Shown: positions 1 to 12,400 of the stretch, one piece after another
How positions within the stretch are numbered: the stretch's first letter is position 1
How the letters are laid out: each line of letters begins with the position of its first letter
Source: Tenebrio molitor
Lineage: Eukaryota; Arthropoda; Insecta; Coleoptera; Tenebrionidae
Length of the DNA: 64,000 nucleotides
Direction: 5' to 3'
Assembly (NCBI RefSeq): GCF_963966145.1
Contig: NC_091046.1
Location: forward strand, 5,456,001 to 5,520,000
The notes under the pieces: model-generated
Told to the model about the DNA's origin: nothing
What the model saw: only the letters and a program-made list of their open reading frames with translations
The model's database searches: none
Translations under genes and position numbers: made by a program

Positions 1-539
1 AGCTTATTTTGTTTGTCATATTCTTTCTGCAACTCGTACTGTTTGAACTCTTCACGCCTCTTCCTGTCCGCCTCAACCAGATCTGCCGTCGTCTTAGCAA
101 TAAGTTTCTTTAAATCGTCAATTTCGAAAGTGTGAGGGTTGCTGTGGTCCAAATGCCGATGGCTCGGATCTTCCAAGTCGATGTTTTGTTGCAACCGTCT
201 CTGCTTCTCCGTCAGTTCTCTCAATCTGTTCAATTCTACTCGTTTGATCTCGTCCAAACGACTTCTAACATGATGCGACACAAATTCTAGTTCTTCGGCT
301 ATTTTTCCCGACCTGATGTCATGTTCTTCAGCTTTTTCCAGTTTGCTTCTAAACTGTGGATCCGATTCCAGCGCGTTCACCACTTCTCGCAAGTACCTGT
401 GGTACTCCATGTAATCTTCTAACCCGTTCACTTCGTCGTTTTCGTGGTGTTCTTTGTCTTTGTTTTGAGTGACGGGGGGTGCAAAACATATTTGCAATAA
501 GCTGAGGAGGAGTAGTGTCAACGGGGTGAATGTCTTCAT
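1..539 (-). CDS. NUCB1: Nucleobindin (NUCB1/NUCB2-like), 5' coding exon, partial
   Basis: Nucleobindins are Ca2+- and DNA-binding proteins of the Golgi and secretory pathway that bind G-alpha subunits. The minus-strand frame opens with ATG at 539 and stays open to the window edge (179 codons plus 2 nt). Residues 1-20 (MKTFTPLTLLLLSLLQICFA) form a signal peptide. The block YHRYLREVVNALESD followed by EELEFVSHHVRSRLDEIKR is the conserved nucleobindin N-terminus, and a later charged helix (EEFKQYELQKEYD) matches the family. The region is strongly charged and coiled-coil-like. The EF hands and leucine zipper would lie to the left, outside the window. The start is chosen because the signal peptide follows directly. 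Family assignment is firm from remembered vertebrate sequences; the exact paralogue label is nominal because insects usually have one gene. Confidence 0.88.
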   Translation of the reverse strand, partial: MKTFTPLTLLLLSLLQICFAPPVTQNKDKEHHENDEVNGLEDYMEYHRYLREVVNALESDPQFRSKLEKAEEHDIRSGKIAEELEFVSHHVRSRLDEIKRVELNRLRELTEKQRRLQQNIDLEDPSHRHLDHSNPHTFEIDDLKKLIAKTTADLVEADRKRREEFKQYELQKEYDKQNK

Positions 540-2037
540 CTTCTGCAAAAAGTTAAATGATTAAGGACAGAACAAAAACGTCCAAGATACATACAAAAAT
601 GTACATTAGAACAACAAAGTGCAGTCAAACATTAGGGCTATTTTTATACCAACAAAAGAAATTTTAAACAAGTGCCATCTCGATGAAATATTTTTACAAG
701 GTCCAATTATTCAGTTTCAATATAGTACTCAAACAATCGACATCAAATAAAAATAAAATCGCTATTTACGTGATCCCATCCCACACACTTTATAAAAATA
801 AATTTTATGAGCCACGATTCGTTCTACTCCTGTAGTAATCATATTGCAAAGGATTTCGTATTCTTTCAAATCTGTATCTGTATAATTTGATTTAATAAAT
901 CGTCCCTTTAAAAATTCGATTCTTTATCATCTACGTAGAATTATTTCTGATACAATACCTATTAGTTTTTCATCAATCTAACACAAAGTATTCGCGCATC
1001 TGCGTCTGACACTTTTTTATTTTGAGAAGTACCTAGTGAGCTTGAGTTGTTTCATTACACCGCAATACCTGTTACTTTCGTTTTTCTATTATTTAGCCGA
1101 AAAAATTATTGGTTTCCTGAAGAAATGGAAAGTGAAAGGTACAAAGGTACAAAAAATTGAAAAGTCAAAAATAAATACAGATACGAAAGTAACCGCAACT
1201 ATTTGAGCTGAGGAGGTTCTAATTCGATTATTGTATAATATTTATGTGTATCAGAGGACAGAAATATACATAGTTTTGTAGCGGAAAAAGAGATATTAAA
1301 TTTCTTCGAATATTTTTATTAAGAACATTAATGGAAAGCAGGGAGAAGGGAAATGATTGAACAGTACTTTTATTGATTTGTAGATCGAGAAAAAAGGCGA
1401 TTAAAAGAGAATTAAGAAACGTTTAGCGCATTGTATAACAAATTATCAAATGAAAAGACGTGGAAATAAAATGACACACGACAACAAATAAACAATTACA
1501 AATCTGGATAAAGATTTTAATTCACCATCGCAGAAGAATTAGTCTCAAGGTTAAATATCAAACTGGATTTAAAACTGGTTTCTTGCAAAAAATACACACA
1601 CCGAGTTTCGTTATTCAGATTTTATGATTATAGCTTATAGCTAATAGTAATTTATGCAACAAGTGCATAAAGTAGTACTTTTTCCGCGAATGGAAGCTCT
1701 GACCGCAGAGCCGTTGTGCGGCAGTCCCATGAGGTAAAAGACACTTTATGCATTATTTTCATACAATATTTTTTCTACGACTGTCTCCAGTTAGAAAAAC
1801 AATCAACATCAAAACAAATCTAAAATTCAAAGTTTCTAAAAATCACGAAACAAATGGATGTTTTTTTTTTCACAACGAAAGACACGAAAGGGTTATGAAT
1901 TGTTATAAATTTTCTTAAATTAAACCTCATTTGCTATTCAAGTTAAAATTTTTCTTCCAAAATCGATGTCAACACCCTCTTGCTGTTTTGTTGTTTTTTC
2001 CTAACTATTTCCATTTGTATCGTTAAGACCGTAATCA
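540..2037. other. Intergenic, AT-rich; upstream of nucleobindin
   Basis: No coding exon was recognised. The first few hundred bases should hold the nucleobindin promoter and any 5' UTR exon, but no TATA box or initiator could be fixed. A short 10-bp inverted pair (tgcataaagt near 1664 and actttatgca near 1743) brackets a more GC-rich stretch and may be an old element. Confidence 0.4.
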
Positions 2038-2045
2038 TTAATGAC

Positions 2046-2238
2046 CAGTGTCCGGACGAAATAGTACCGGACAAGTCGACCAGTACAACTTTGCGTGATC
2101 CCTCGCTCGCACATAAACACGATTCAGCTGGTTCCCTGTTATTGAAAACGAACCAGCTGAACCGTGTTTATATGTGAGTGGGGTATTACGCAAAGTTTTA
2201 CTGGTCGACTTGTCCGGTACTATTTCGTCCGGACACTG
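2046..2238. mobile_element. Full-length palindromic MITE with 8-bp target duplication
   Basis: The whole 193-bp unit is an imperfect palindrome. Its left end, CAGTGTCCGGACGAAATAGT, is repeated in reverse complement at the right end, and pairing continues to the centre near 2142. TTAATGAC occurs immediately before (2038-2045) and after (2239-2246) the unit, a perfect 8-bp direct repeat. An 8-bp duplication and a CAGTG start fit the hAT superfamily (P-like elements are the alternative). It encodes nothing, so any movement needed a transposase from elsewhere. Confidence 0.85.
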
Positions 2239-2246
2239 TTAATGAC

Positions 2247-3195
2247 ACTGGGCAACAGCCAAAATGTTCCTTACGCAATCAGCTAATTTAGGTTAATACA
2301 TGCCTGATGATTATAAATATTAACAAAAAATAATTAGTAGCTCCAGCGCATGTCACTCCACTATCAGTACAAGTTTGCTCGTTGTATGGGACCATACTGC
2401 ATACTGGCTCTATAGATAAGATTCATATTGCGACACTATGTTGTTTATAACATTAGCAAAGATAATCAGTCCTTCTCGGAGTGAAAAATGTCCAAAACAG
2501 ACTTTTATTGAACCGAGACAATAGTAATTTAAGATATAAGTGTAAAAAGTTATCCTTTATTGCACAAACGGGTTTAAAATACGACCGAGGTACGAGGGAG
2601 TATTTTAAAGGATGTGAGTGCAACAAAGGAACTTTTTACACGTATGTCTTACAACATTATATCTACAATCGTGAGATCAGATTTCAACATAAATTTGTAT
2701 GAAATAATAATTATTGATTCAATATTTTATGAATAAGCAAAGTCGTTTGAGAACCACGTCGTTTAGCAACCTACTTCTAAACAATGTTTCCAACAAATTG
2801 TATTGTTGTATTCTGACAGTTCTGTGCCATCATAAAAGCGTGCACTAAAAGTTTTATGGCACGAATCCGTCAGTTCACTAACCGTCAACTTTGACAACGA
2901 TTTTTAGTGCAAAAAGTGCCTACTTTTTACACGATCGTAGATAAATTCTATTACCTTCTCTACTTATGTTATAAAGTTGTGGCTTGTAAAAAACTTCTCG
3001 TACTCAAGGCGCAATTCAGGATAAAATGTTTCTAAAGCAAACCTAGTTATTTTTTAGGTTTAGGTACTTTCTAAACTCGGGGTACTTAAAAACTTAGGAA
3101 AAACTACTTTCATCAAAGAGACAAATTCAGAGTTAAAATTTGTTGATCAGTGTAGGAATTAGGTAGGTACTGTTGTATTCAAAAAAATCGCATTA
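2247..3195. other. Intergenic, no recognised gene
   Basis: AT-rich sequence between two MITEs. A 73-codon open frame at 2481-2702 resembles no known protein and has no coding bias that I can see. Confidence 0.4.
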
Positions 3196-3685
3196 CACTG
3201 ACCGGCACAAAAAACGACTCATTATGATTTCTTTAATAAATGATCTTGAAATTATATTTGTGCTCATTTTTCTTTATTATAGTTAAATTGGGATATTTTC
3301 AATGATCGGGAGTGCTATGGTCACCATGGCAACCGAATTGTTTTGTTTAAATAAATTATTAGAAAATTGGCGTTACTTCCATGTTGTGTTTTTGTCGGTT
3401 GATTTACGTGTTAAAAGATTTAATTTTACAATACGAGATACTAATACAAAATGCTGTTCAAATTTTGGCAATTTTTCATGACAAAATTTTTTCTAAAAAA
3501 TTACTTTTTTTTCATTAAAATTTTATTTGCTGTGTTTAATGTTTTGTTTGTCGGATATTCTTTGGCAAAGAATAACTTAAATAACACTTATCAATACAAC
3601 ATGATATAAAAAAAATCCTAAGACAATGAATTACTTAATTATATTAATAAAATTCAAAGTGAGTAGTTTTTTGTGCCGATCAGTA
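3196..3685. mobile_element. MITE-A copy 1 (TA-flanked, Tc1/mariner-like ends)
   Basis: One of three copies in the window (others at 17280-17794 and 55119-55613). The left end is CACTGACCGGCACAAAAAAC and the right end is its reverse complement with small changes. TA flanks both sides (3194-3195 and 3686-3687). The interior shares the block GGTCACCATGGCAACCGAAT with the other copies. No transposase is encoded. TA target sites and CACTG-type ends are typical of Tc1/mariner passengers. Confidence 0.85.
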
Positions 3686-3687
3686 TA

Positions 3688-4293
3688 TTTGCATGCGTAA
3701 TTTTGTTGTTCTGGCGTCTATTAACGTCATACTGTGACACTTAAGTTATTCAAAAATGCCAATACCAAAAGTTTCTGAACAAAAAAAGTGGAAATTTAGT
3801 GCAGTCTACGCCACGTAGCCTAAATGCGGTTATAAATGCAAACGCCGTCATCAGTCACCACCAAATATTAATGTAATATTCAAATAAAATTATCTAAAAA
3901 TTAAGACATAGGTAACCTGTCATAAATGTTGTTAAAATTACAGAAAAAGTCCGATTTTAACGATACAAAAATTTAAACTTAAAAATTGCTTACTTGATTT
4001 AAATGGTGTACGCTATTTTTTTTAATACAACTGTACAAGTTTACAAATAAAGCAATTAAAATTTTTGTAAACCGACTCTGCATGTAAAAGGGCGGAACGT
4101 ACCAGGTGGTTTATGCTGGGCTCATTGGCTGGGCTAAATGGTTGTGTTCTCAGTAAATGTTAAAAAATTATTCTTTAATTGTCAAAGTGCAATATAACGG
4201 TAACGTTCTTGGACAACGTAAACTTATTTTGATTTATTGTTTCCCCCAAGAAAGCGTGCGAGTATTGTTTAATTCGTATTTACCTTTTATTAA
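3688..4293. other. Intergenic between MITE-A and MITE-B copies
   Basis: AT-rich sequence with no recognised gene. A short GC-richer patch at about 4085-4140 contains two GCTGGGCT motifs reminiscent of the ends of the 31734-32085 element, but it is too short to call. Confidence 0.35.
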
Positions 4294-4295
4294 TA

Positions 4296-4480
4296 TTGGG
4301 TGTTCATTTAAATTTATCATCAAAGTTAGCGTTGAAGAGTCGATTGTGAACGCACCACTCGTCAGTCTGCAGAGTAAAAACACAAAAAGTGAGGTTAGAT
4401 TTGAAGACCTGATCCGTGATGGTGTGTTCACAATCGACTCTTCAACACTTACTTTGAAGATAAATTTAATGAACACCCGA
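4296..4480. mobile_element. MITE-B copy 1
   Basis: A 185-bp inverted-repeat unit flanked by TA (4294-4295 and 4481-4482). The outer ends read T[CT]GGGTGTTCATTTAAATTT, followed by an inner pair GAGTCGATTGTGAACGCACC and its reverse complement near the right end. Other copies are at 15321-15526, about 16708-16878, 19205-19380 and 38635-38837. Open frames here are incidental to the palindrome. Confidence 0.85.
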
Positions 4481-4482
4481 TA

Positions 4483-6522
4483 TTAATTAATCTTCACAGC
4501 AACAAATCATAAAAACCGTCTCCAACTCTCCAACTAGACCCTTGTCATCAGGTGTCAACGAAGAAATTGTGGTCCGTATTTATTGGTTTATCGCTTTTTA
4601 AGCTGTTGTAAATTGCTTTAAAGCCGTAATCCCACCATTCTTACACAAATTCTCAGTCATCATCATAGTCTTTTGAATTCTTTCATTCCTGTGGTGGGAG
4701 AACATTGACCAAAACTTGTGATATTTAAAATTCTTTAGAAACAGAACTATGAAAGATTAGTTTTCTTAACTGCAATAACAGACGCCTTTTCGAAAAAGAC
4801 TCTACTAACAGGGCCTTATTATTGGATACCTAGCTACATAGAAGTAACTAATAACGCTTCTTTGAAAGACTTTTTTTCTGAAATGTTCTCTTTACATTTT
4901 TTTTTTTTTGTTATGATCTCGCAAATCACTTCTTCCAAGAAACTGGTCGCGTAGGAAGACTTGAAATAAGTTGGTCCATTTCTGACGTGTACCAAGCAAA
5001 TTGTTTACATTATTGACGAAAGCGTCAAATAACAACGGCTTATTATGTTTCTTATCAAAGATTGTAGGCGCTAGCTACAAAATGGCTGTGACTGACGATA
5101 TTGCCATTATTTATTTATCTGATACTGCTAAAAACAATCCAAAAGTCTAGAAAATACCTCCCGTCTACAAATTTATTAAGCTCCACTGATAACTACAACA
5201 TATTCATAACAAACTACGCCAGCAAAAATTTTAAAACAGATGTAATTCTCATTTTTATGTTTTCGAATCTTCCCATTTACCAGATAACTTCTTAATTGAA
5301 TTTTTTGAAACATAACAAAGACAGAAAACCTCCCAAACCGGTTCCGGAGTGCACACTTTCCATTTCATCAAATTTAGTTCGCAGATTATTTTTGTTCTAG
5401 AAACTCGAATGTTATGTGGACCAACCAGGAAACATCAAAATAATTTCCCTTGAAATTTCTCAACATTTTTCCCCGAAATTAAATTAATAATAAAGCAACG
5501 TGCAGTATTCTTGGGTGAACTTTCCACCATTGACCGAAATTATTTTATCCTGAATCGGTCTATTTTTATCGAGTTTATACAACATAGGTTAACTCATCAG
5601 TCATCAACTCTAAAATTATGATCATTACTTAAATTTAATGGATTTTGTACTCATTAAACTGCTGAAAATTGACAATAATCATATAATAAATTCAACGTAA
5701 TTTTACAATGGCCACTCAATCAAGCTTTACTGCCTCAAGCAAATAAATTTTCCAAGATAATTATTTTATTCATAATTAATTCCAACCACACTTGATTGTT
5801 GATGCTGTTTTATATTTATGGATATTTCCCATTTGGCATTGGGAAATAATAAAATTAGTGTCCTCTAAAACCTAGAGATAATCATGTTTATGCCCTGATA
5901 TGGGGCCCAAAGGGCCCTGCCCTCAACATACATGTATGTGGGTTATCACTAATTACACTCTCAAATGTACAAGACTTTCCTTACTAATTATAGAACAAAA
6001 TACCACATCCGTGTTAACAATTAAACGTATTTTTATAGAAAAACTTACATATTTCTAGTTTAAACCTCCAGTAAAAAACTAAAACATAACCTATTACGTA
6101 TGTGGCACTAGAACGGCGTAAAAAATTTCACTCTCGGTTGAAAATTAAAAACTTTATTACTTTTACTGTAAAAAACACTATTAACTGACGTGTCGTTTCT
6201 TATGGAGTGATGAAGATTGTCTCTTCACATGTAATAAGTAAACAACAATTTTGACATCTGACATCTGCACAACGCACACGCGAGTGCGACAGACACACGC
6301 GATGTACGTAACAACGAGAGAGACGGATGTTTCTGGAAAAAGGAAGAGAAAGCTGTGATCCAATTGTGTCAAATTTTGCAATCCTTCAATGACACATTCA
6401 GGGTGACCAAGAAAAACAACAAATAATCGAAAACTATTTACTAAATTAACGTTTCAAGGTAAGTGCTGCGCAATTCTTAAAACAAAACTTATCACAATTT
6501 AGTTTTGAGCATTACTCAAACA
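4483..6522. other. Intergenic; right part is probable mof 3' UTR
   Basis: No gene recognised. On the minus strand an AATAAA hexamer (plus-strand tttatt, 6153-6158) lies about 365 bp past the mof stop codon and is a candidate poly(A) signal. A small palindrome, gggcccaaagggccc, occurs near 5905. Confidence 0.35.
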
Positions 6523-8197
6523 TTATTTTTTTCCTAGCTTGTTGTTGGTGTGCCTCCTGGGGGCCCACCTTAACGCGGTGCTGTCGACGCACAGACGCGG
6601 CCTCTTGTACTGACTTGACTTGATGTGTTCTTCTACAAGTTTAGGAGTCACACAGATGACATGTTGTCCCTTCCAATACTTCACCATGTTCATGCTTTGT
6701 AAAGTTGAAATTATGTCAGTCTGAGTGATACTTGTCATTTGACTGGAACAATCCAAGTTGTGAGTGTTGACAACTTACAAACTGTAAAGCTACCTCAGAT
6801 CTTTGATGGAAAGAGTTCCCCTGAAGTCCCTCAAGATCTCCAACAAAACCCAACTCCAGTAACTGCGGTAGCTCAACTTGCCCAAGTCACTCAGGGGTTG
6901 TTCAGGACTTCCAACAGTGCCTTCTAAGCGGGACAATTCATAGCTGAAGGCTATCAGAAGCTTGCCATAGCCTTGTCTTTGGTATGGGGGGAGGGTGAGA
7001 ATGCATGCAACATTGTTGCCATCTGGAGATTCTTTTTCTTTAGAGAAGTAACCCACAATGTGAGCCCCTTGTTTGTCTACTTCACATAAAATATAGAACA
7101 GAAAGGGTTCAACATCAAAATAAAGGGTTTTGTGATCCAAAAACAACTTTGCCAGCAGACACAGATTTTGACAATAGATCTGCAACAAATGATTGCAATA
7201 CTGGGATTCTTGGAGATGTTTTGACTATACCTTGTGATCCTTGCCATCAACTTCATAAACAGAAAGTGTTCCTTTTCTGTAAATCTCTTTGCCCACAGGT
7301 TGTCTCCATGTGCATTCACTCTAAATTTCAACTGGTTTATTTTGGTTTAAAACAAAACTAGAGCTTACCATGTGATACCTGTAACTTTTTTCTAGCCTCA
7401 TGTACTTGAGGCAATATTCACATATCCACAACTTGCTCTGGCGACCATATTCTTCAGGATATGGGCTAAAATACCAGGTGTCTATCTCAAACCTGCCTAT
7501 CTGTATCTTGTCAATGTATTTAACTTTGGTTATCTGTTCATGTTCCTTCTCTAAAGCAGCTGTGGTCGGGTCCATTTCAGCATATCTAAATGGTCACAAT
7601 TAGATGGTACAACTGGGAATAAATCAGTCATACGTTTTTTGAATGTGGTTGATTTCATCGTGCCTCCTCTTCTGATTCCTGGTGATTTTTCTATCGGAAC
7701 TGTCAGAGAGCAAGTCAGAAACTAAGGGCCTCTCTTTCCAGACCTTGTCAGACGGCATCTTCTGTCCACTTTCGGTGAGATTAAACCTGGAAGACATTAT
7801 CCTGGCTCTGGGCACCTACAACAAAAGATTGCACAAATTGCACGGCGACTGTGATGATTTTTACCCATTCGTCTAATCGGCGATTGTATCCCTCATAATG
7901 GACATAATACTCGTACTCATTATCGCCGTATCGTGTCTGAATTATCTCGGCAGGATCTGAAAAATGCAGAACCATAGAAACCAAAACATAAACAGAAACG
8001 GTTAGTTAGGTTATGTCGCCGTACTTACGCCAAGTATCGTCCGATCTGCGGACCAAGTAGTGCTCGCCGATGTCCAAAGGCTGTTCTTCGACGCTCTCGT
8101 TGTCTTCATCGTGGGATTGAGCTGGTTTGCTGTCGCTTTCTGACTTTTTACGCATCGTTTCGGAAGGCGTCTCTTGCGTTTTGTTGCTATCGGCCAT
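6523..8197 (-). CDS. mof: MYST-family histone acetyltransferase MOF/KAT8, complete, 7 exons
   Basis: MOF acetylates histone H4 Lys16 in the MSL and NSL complexes. Exons in minus-strand order: 8029-8197, 7865-7956, 7634-7815, 7369-7585, 7231-7320, 6794-7179, 6523-6742. All joins use GT/AG and keep frame, giving 1356 nt (451 aa plus stop), close to human KAT8 (458 aa). Domains seen: a chromo-barrel (HPAEIIQTRYGDNEYEYYVH, then NRRLDEWV), a C2HC zinc finger (CEYC, then H and C after the fourth intron), and the MYST core. The core has the autoacetylated Lys in LFLDHKTLYFD, catalytic Cys in NVACILTLP, acetyl-CoA loop RQGYGK and catalytic Glu in VGSPEQPLSD. The start is the ATG in AACATGGCC; a TTG 15 nt upstream is not used. 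Introns are 48-72 nt. The acidic N-terminus is much shorter than in Drosophila MOF. Confidence 0.95.
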
Positions 8198-8918
8198 GTT
8201 GGAATTTTGCAAGTGTTGGAAGTGCGCATGCTTGACAATTTTGCGGCGGCCAATTTGAATTCCTCAGATGACGAAAAGCATAATAGTTGGCTAGTTCAGG
8301 TGTTTTAAAGGAATTTCGAAAAAAATATCCAAAGCCCTTGATTATTTTTTATTTTAGCTGACACTGGTAATCAGGTCTTACTCATAATTTTTTTACTGTC
8401 CATAAGTACACCTACATAATATGTATTTTACCTGTTTAGGACAAAATAGCAAATATATTCTACCTAGTTCAATTATTTCGTCAAACTACATATTTAAAGG
8501 TTTACCCTTTGAAACCTTAGGCCTTTGGTGCAAAGAAACCATCGATTTCATTAATGTCATCGGAAACCGACTTATCACGGTACCAGGCGATTCAAAATCA
8601 AAGAAATTCCTTTTTGAGAGGACTTCCCTTGCCATTCAACGTGGAAACGCTGCAAGCATTCGGGGCACTTTTCCAGATTCCGCATTATTATCGGAAATTT
8701 TTGCATTGTCAATTAAAAATGTTATGTAATTATGTTATCAAATGATTTTTAGGTCTATAATTAATAATTTTTATAATTATCAAAAGTAGTCACAATAAAC
8801 GAATTCTAGACAAGAAATAACTGTTATAAATCATTTTATCATTTTGTCTTTTGTTTTCAATTGCCTACACAGGACATTATTAAGATTTCCTTTTTATTTA
8901 GGAACATTTCAGTGAACT
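8198..8918. other. Region upstream of mof, no assigned gene
   Basis: The first part should hold the mof promoter and 5' UTR. On the plus strand 8421-8745 carries two overlapping open frames of 63 and 102 codons; one contains LRGLPLPFNVETLQAFGALF, which looks protein-like but which I cannot place. It may be an exon of an unknown divergent gene or chance. Confidence 0.3.
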
Positions 8919-8923
8919 ATATC

Positions 8924-9194
8924 TGTTTTGTCACCGATGAGGATTTTCACCGGCGAATGTACTTTATTTGAGTCGGGAAATTGAAACTCGCTTTGCGCTG
9001 GTATTTGTTTATTTTCTGAACTACCGTCTGATCTGACTGAGTGCTGGGCTCGTAGTTCCCTCTCAACCTACCCTCTGGACCCAGGTAAAATACGCGCAGG
9101 TACCTCCCCTGCTCCGGGTAGGGTGAGAGAACGCTTTCACTTTTTTCCTAATTCGTAATGGTAAAACATAATTGTTTAATCGGAAGACTAAACA
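8924..9194 (-). repeat. 3' LTR of the BEL/Pao element
   Basis: A 271-bp terminal repeat, identical to 15047-15317 apart from two adjacent bases near position 9182. In element orientation it starts TGTTTAGTC and ends GTGACAAAACA. Confidence 0.95.
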
Positions 9195-9408
9195 TGGTCC
9201 GGCACCTTGAAAGGTCCTCTTTCAACAAATGTACATCCTACTCTAACTTAACTAAACTATAACTAAAAACAAAACAAAAAATGCAATCGTAATTAATTGT
9301 TCAAAATCACAGTTAAACTAACCTACACTTAACTACACTAAACATGACAGCGTTTGTGGACCACTAGCACTGCGAAGCACTTTTGCACTGTGTGTTGTTC
9401 GTGGCACA

Positions 9409-12400
9409 TCACTCATTTGTTGGAAGCACACACACTTTTGTGATGGGGCGTTTGAGGACCCCCGCCGCTGTTTTGATGGTGGCAACGCGAACGTGGCCAT
9501 CCGTTCCAGGGTGGGTCATGATGATGCGTCCCATTCGCCAGGTCACTGGAGGAGTGTTGTCTTCACGAATGATCACAAGATCGTTGATGGTCACATCTGG
9601 GGTGCTCCTTTTCCATTTTCTGCGATGTTGTAAATGGCCTAGATACTCCTTGGACCACCGCTTCCAGAAATGTTGCTGCGCCTGTGAGACTCGTTGCCAC
9701 CGGGACAATCTGTTGGTGGCGGTGAAGGTGGTGTCCTGTTCCGGGATCGCGTTCAAGGGAGCTCCGGTGAGGAAATGGCCGGGAGTCAAAGGGTTCAGGT
9801 CATTTGGGTCAGATGACAATGGTGTTAAAGGACGCGAGTTGAGACAGGCCTCGATTTGGGTTAATAGTGTCTGCATTTCTTCAAATGAAAACAACGCATT
9901 GCCAGCTACACGTTTTAAATGATGTTTAGCTGACTTGACCGCAGATTCCCAGAGACCCCCCATGTGAGGTGCGGACGGTGGGATAAAACAAAATGTGATA
10001 TTGTCATTTATCAAGGGATTGACTACATGTGTCTGAAACTTGGTTGATTTTAACATCTGCTGTAATTCCGCCTCTGCGCCCACGAATGTTTTTGCATTAT
10101 CCGAATGTATGTACCTGGGTTTGCCCCGTCTTGACACAAATCGTTTTAGTGCACTCAAAAAACTCTCAGTGGAACAGTCTGAAATTAGTTCGAGATGAAT
10201 GGCTTTGCTTGATATGCATATGAATACCCCGATGTACGATTTACTAATTTTTGGTTTTCCTCGTCCGCGATTTAGATTGATTTTGATTGGTCCACAATAA
10301 TCTAATCCGGTATGTTCGAAAACGCGACTTGGTTCTATCCGATACGATGGTAAATCCCCCATGATTTGTTTTGAGGACGTGGGTTTGACACGGAAACATG
10401 GTACGCATTTTCGAATGACTTGTCGCACCGCGCTGCGACCGTTTAAAATCCAAAATTGTTGTCGGATAGCCGCGAGCGTGGCTTGTGCTCCCGAATGCAG
10501 GTTTTGATTGTGATAATGCCGTATTATCAATTGTGTGACGTGATGGTCTTTGGGTATCACGTATGGGTGTTTTTGGGTTTCACGAATTAATGAATTTTTG
10601 TTCAATCTACCCCCTACACATATAATACCATCCTTGTCGATGTATGCGTTGAGTGTGAGCAGTTTGCTGTTGCTTTTTAGCGATTTGTTTGATTTTAACG
10701 CATTTATTTCATCTGGAAACGCCGATTCCTGTACGAGTCGTGTTATGATTTTTCGCGCATCGTTCAATTCTACACACGAGAGACAGCCGTGGTGTATGTC
10801 GTCTTGCTTTTTGGTTAATTTTGCAACCGTATTGTGTTTGAAACGAAGTATCCACGCTAGAATTCGGCATAACTTGTTAAATTCGGAGAATTTGGAAAGT
10901 AAATCCCATTTAGCAGGTAGCGCGACCGCTAAACAACGCGTTTTTCGTTCGGGAATGGCGTCGCCTGAGGGTATAGTCTTCGGTACCTTTGGCCAAAACC
11001 GCTCGTCACATTTTAAAAACGTGGGCCCGTGCCAATACATGTCGTTTTTAACAAGTTGACCAGCCGAGGAACCGCGGGATATAATATCAGCTGGATTGCT
11101 CGCGGACGGAACATATCCCCAGTTACAGTTGTCAGTCAGTTCCTGAATTTCTGCGACGCGATTTGACACAAAGGTCTTGAGTGAACTCGATTTCGCGGCG
11201 ATCCATGCTAATGAGATTGTCGAATCTGTCCAAAAGAATGTGTTGCTTACGTCAATTTTCAATGCTTTTATGATAACCTTGTATAATTGACTGACGAGAA
11301 GTGCCGCGCATAATTCCAATCGGGGTAACTGAGTCACCTTCAGTGGTGCAACCCTACTTTTTGCGCACAAAATATTGACCGATATTTTGCCGTCAGATTG
11401 AATTGTCCGAATGTAAATAACTCCACCGTAGGCCTTTTCGGAAGCGTCCGCGAAGCCGTGCACTTCCGTCGTAACCGATGGATGGTTGAAAATGTATCGC
11501 GGAATCTCGAATTGATTTATGAGGTGCAACTCTTGTCGCCACTCATTCCAGGTAGAGTGCAATACCGTCGGAACGCTTTCATCCCAGCCCAATTTTAGCG
11601 ACCACAATTCCTGCATCAGCATTTTTGCTTTCACTGTTACTGGACTTAACAGACCTAAAGGATCGAAAATTTGCGACGAAATTGAAAGTATTGACCTCTT
11701 CGTGACTTTCTTTGTTGCTGGAAGACGACTTGAATAACGAAAGCAATCACGATTGGTGTCCCATAAGAGGCCTAATGTTTTTGATTCCGTAGTTTTGCGT
11801 TCTAATGGAACCAATGAGTCTCCTGCAGTGTTATCAAGTAGAATTTCTGGCGAATTTGATGCCCATTTTGATAGTCCAAAACATCCACCTTTTAGTATTG
11901 TGACTAAATCGTTGCGTAATTGGATCGTTTCTTGTAACGTGTTCGCTCCTGTTAACACGTCGTCGACGTAAAAATCCTCGTGTATTGTTTCCGATATTTT
12001 ACTATGTTTTTGACATTCCGCGTCCGCTAACATTTTAATACATTTGATTGCAGCATACGGAGACGATGTTAACCCGTACGTAACCGTATTTAATTCGTAA
12101 ACACCGAGTGGTTTCGCGGGATGATCACGCCAGAGAATTTGTTGGTACCGTCTGTCATCAGGGTGAATGAGAATCTGACGATACATTTTGCATATGTCTG
12201 CCGAAAATGCGTATTTAAATGTTCGGAATTTGATCAAGATCGGAAAGATGTCGTTTAGTATTTTGGGCCCTGCATCTAGCGTTTCATTCAAACTGACTCC
12301 TGTCGAGGTTCTCGCGGATCCGTCGAAAACTACGCGAATCTTGTCGGCGTTGCCGTCGCTTTTGAAAACCGCGTGATGAGGGAGGAAACATCTGGATGAA

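Noticed and set aside
4157..4486. 109-codon plus-strand open frame
   Set aside because: Most of it lies inside MITE-B copy 1 and the frame exists because the palindrome lacks stops; the opposite strand gives a mirror frame with similar residues.
9383..9922. 179-codon plus-strand frame opposite the BEL/Pao gag-pol
   Set aside because: Antisense shadow of the integrase C-terminal region; no independent coding signal.
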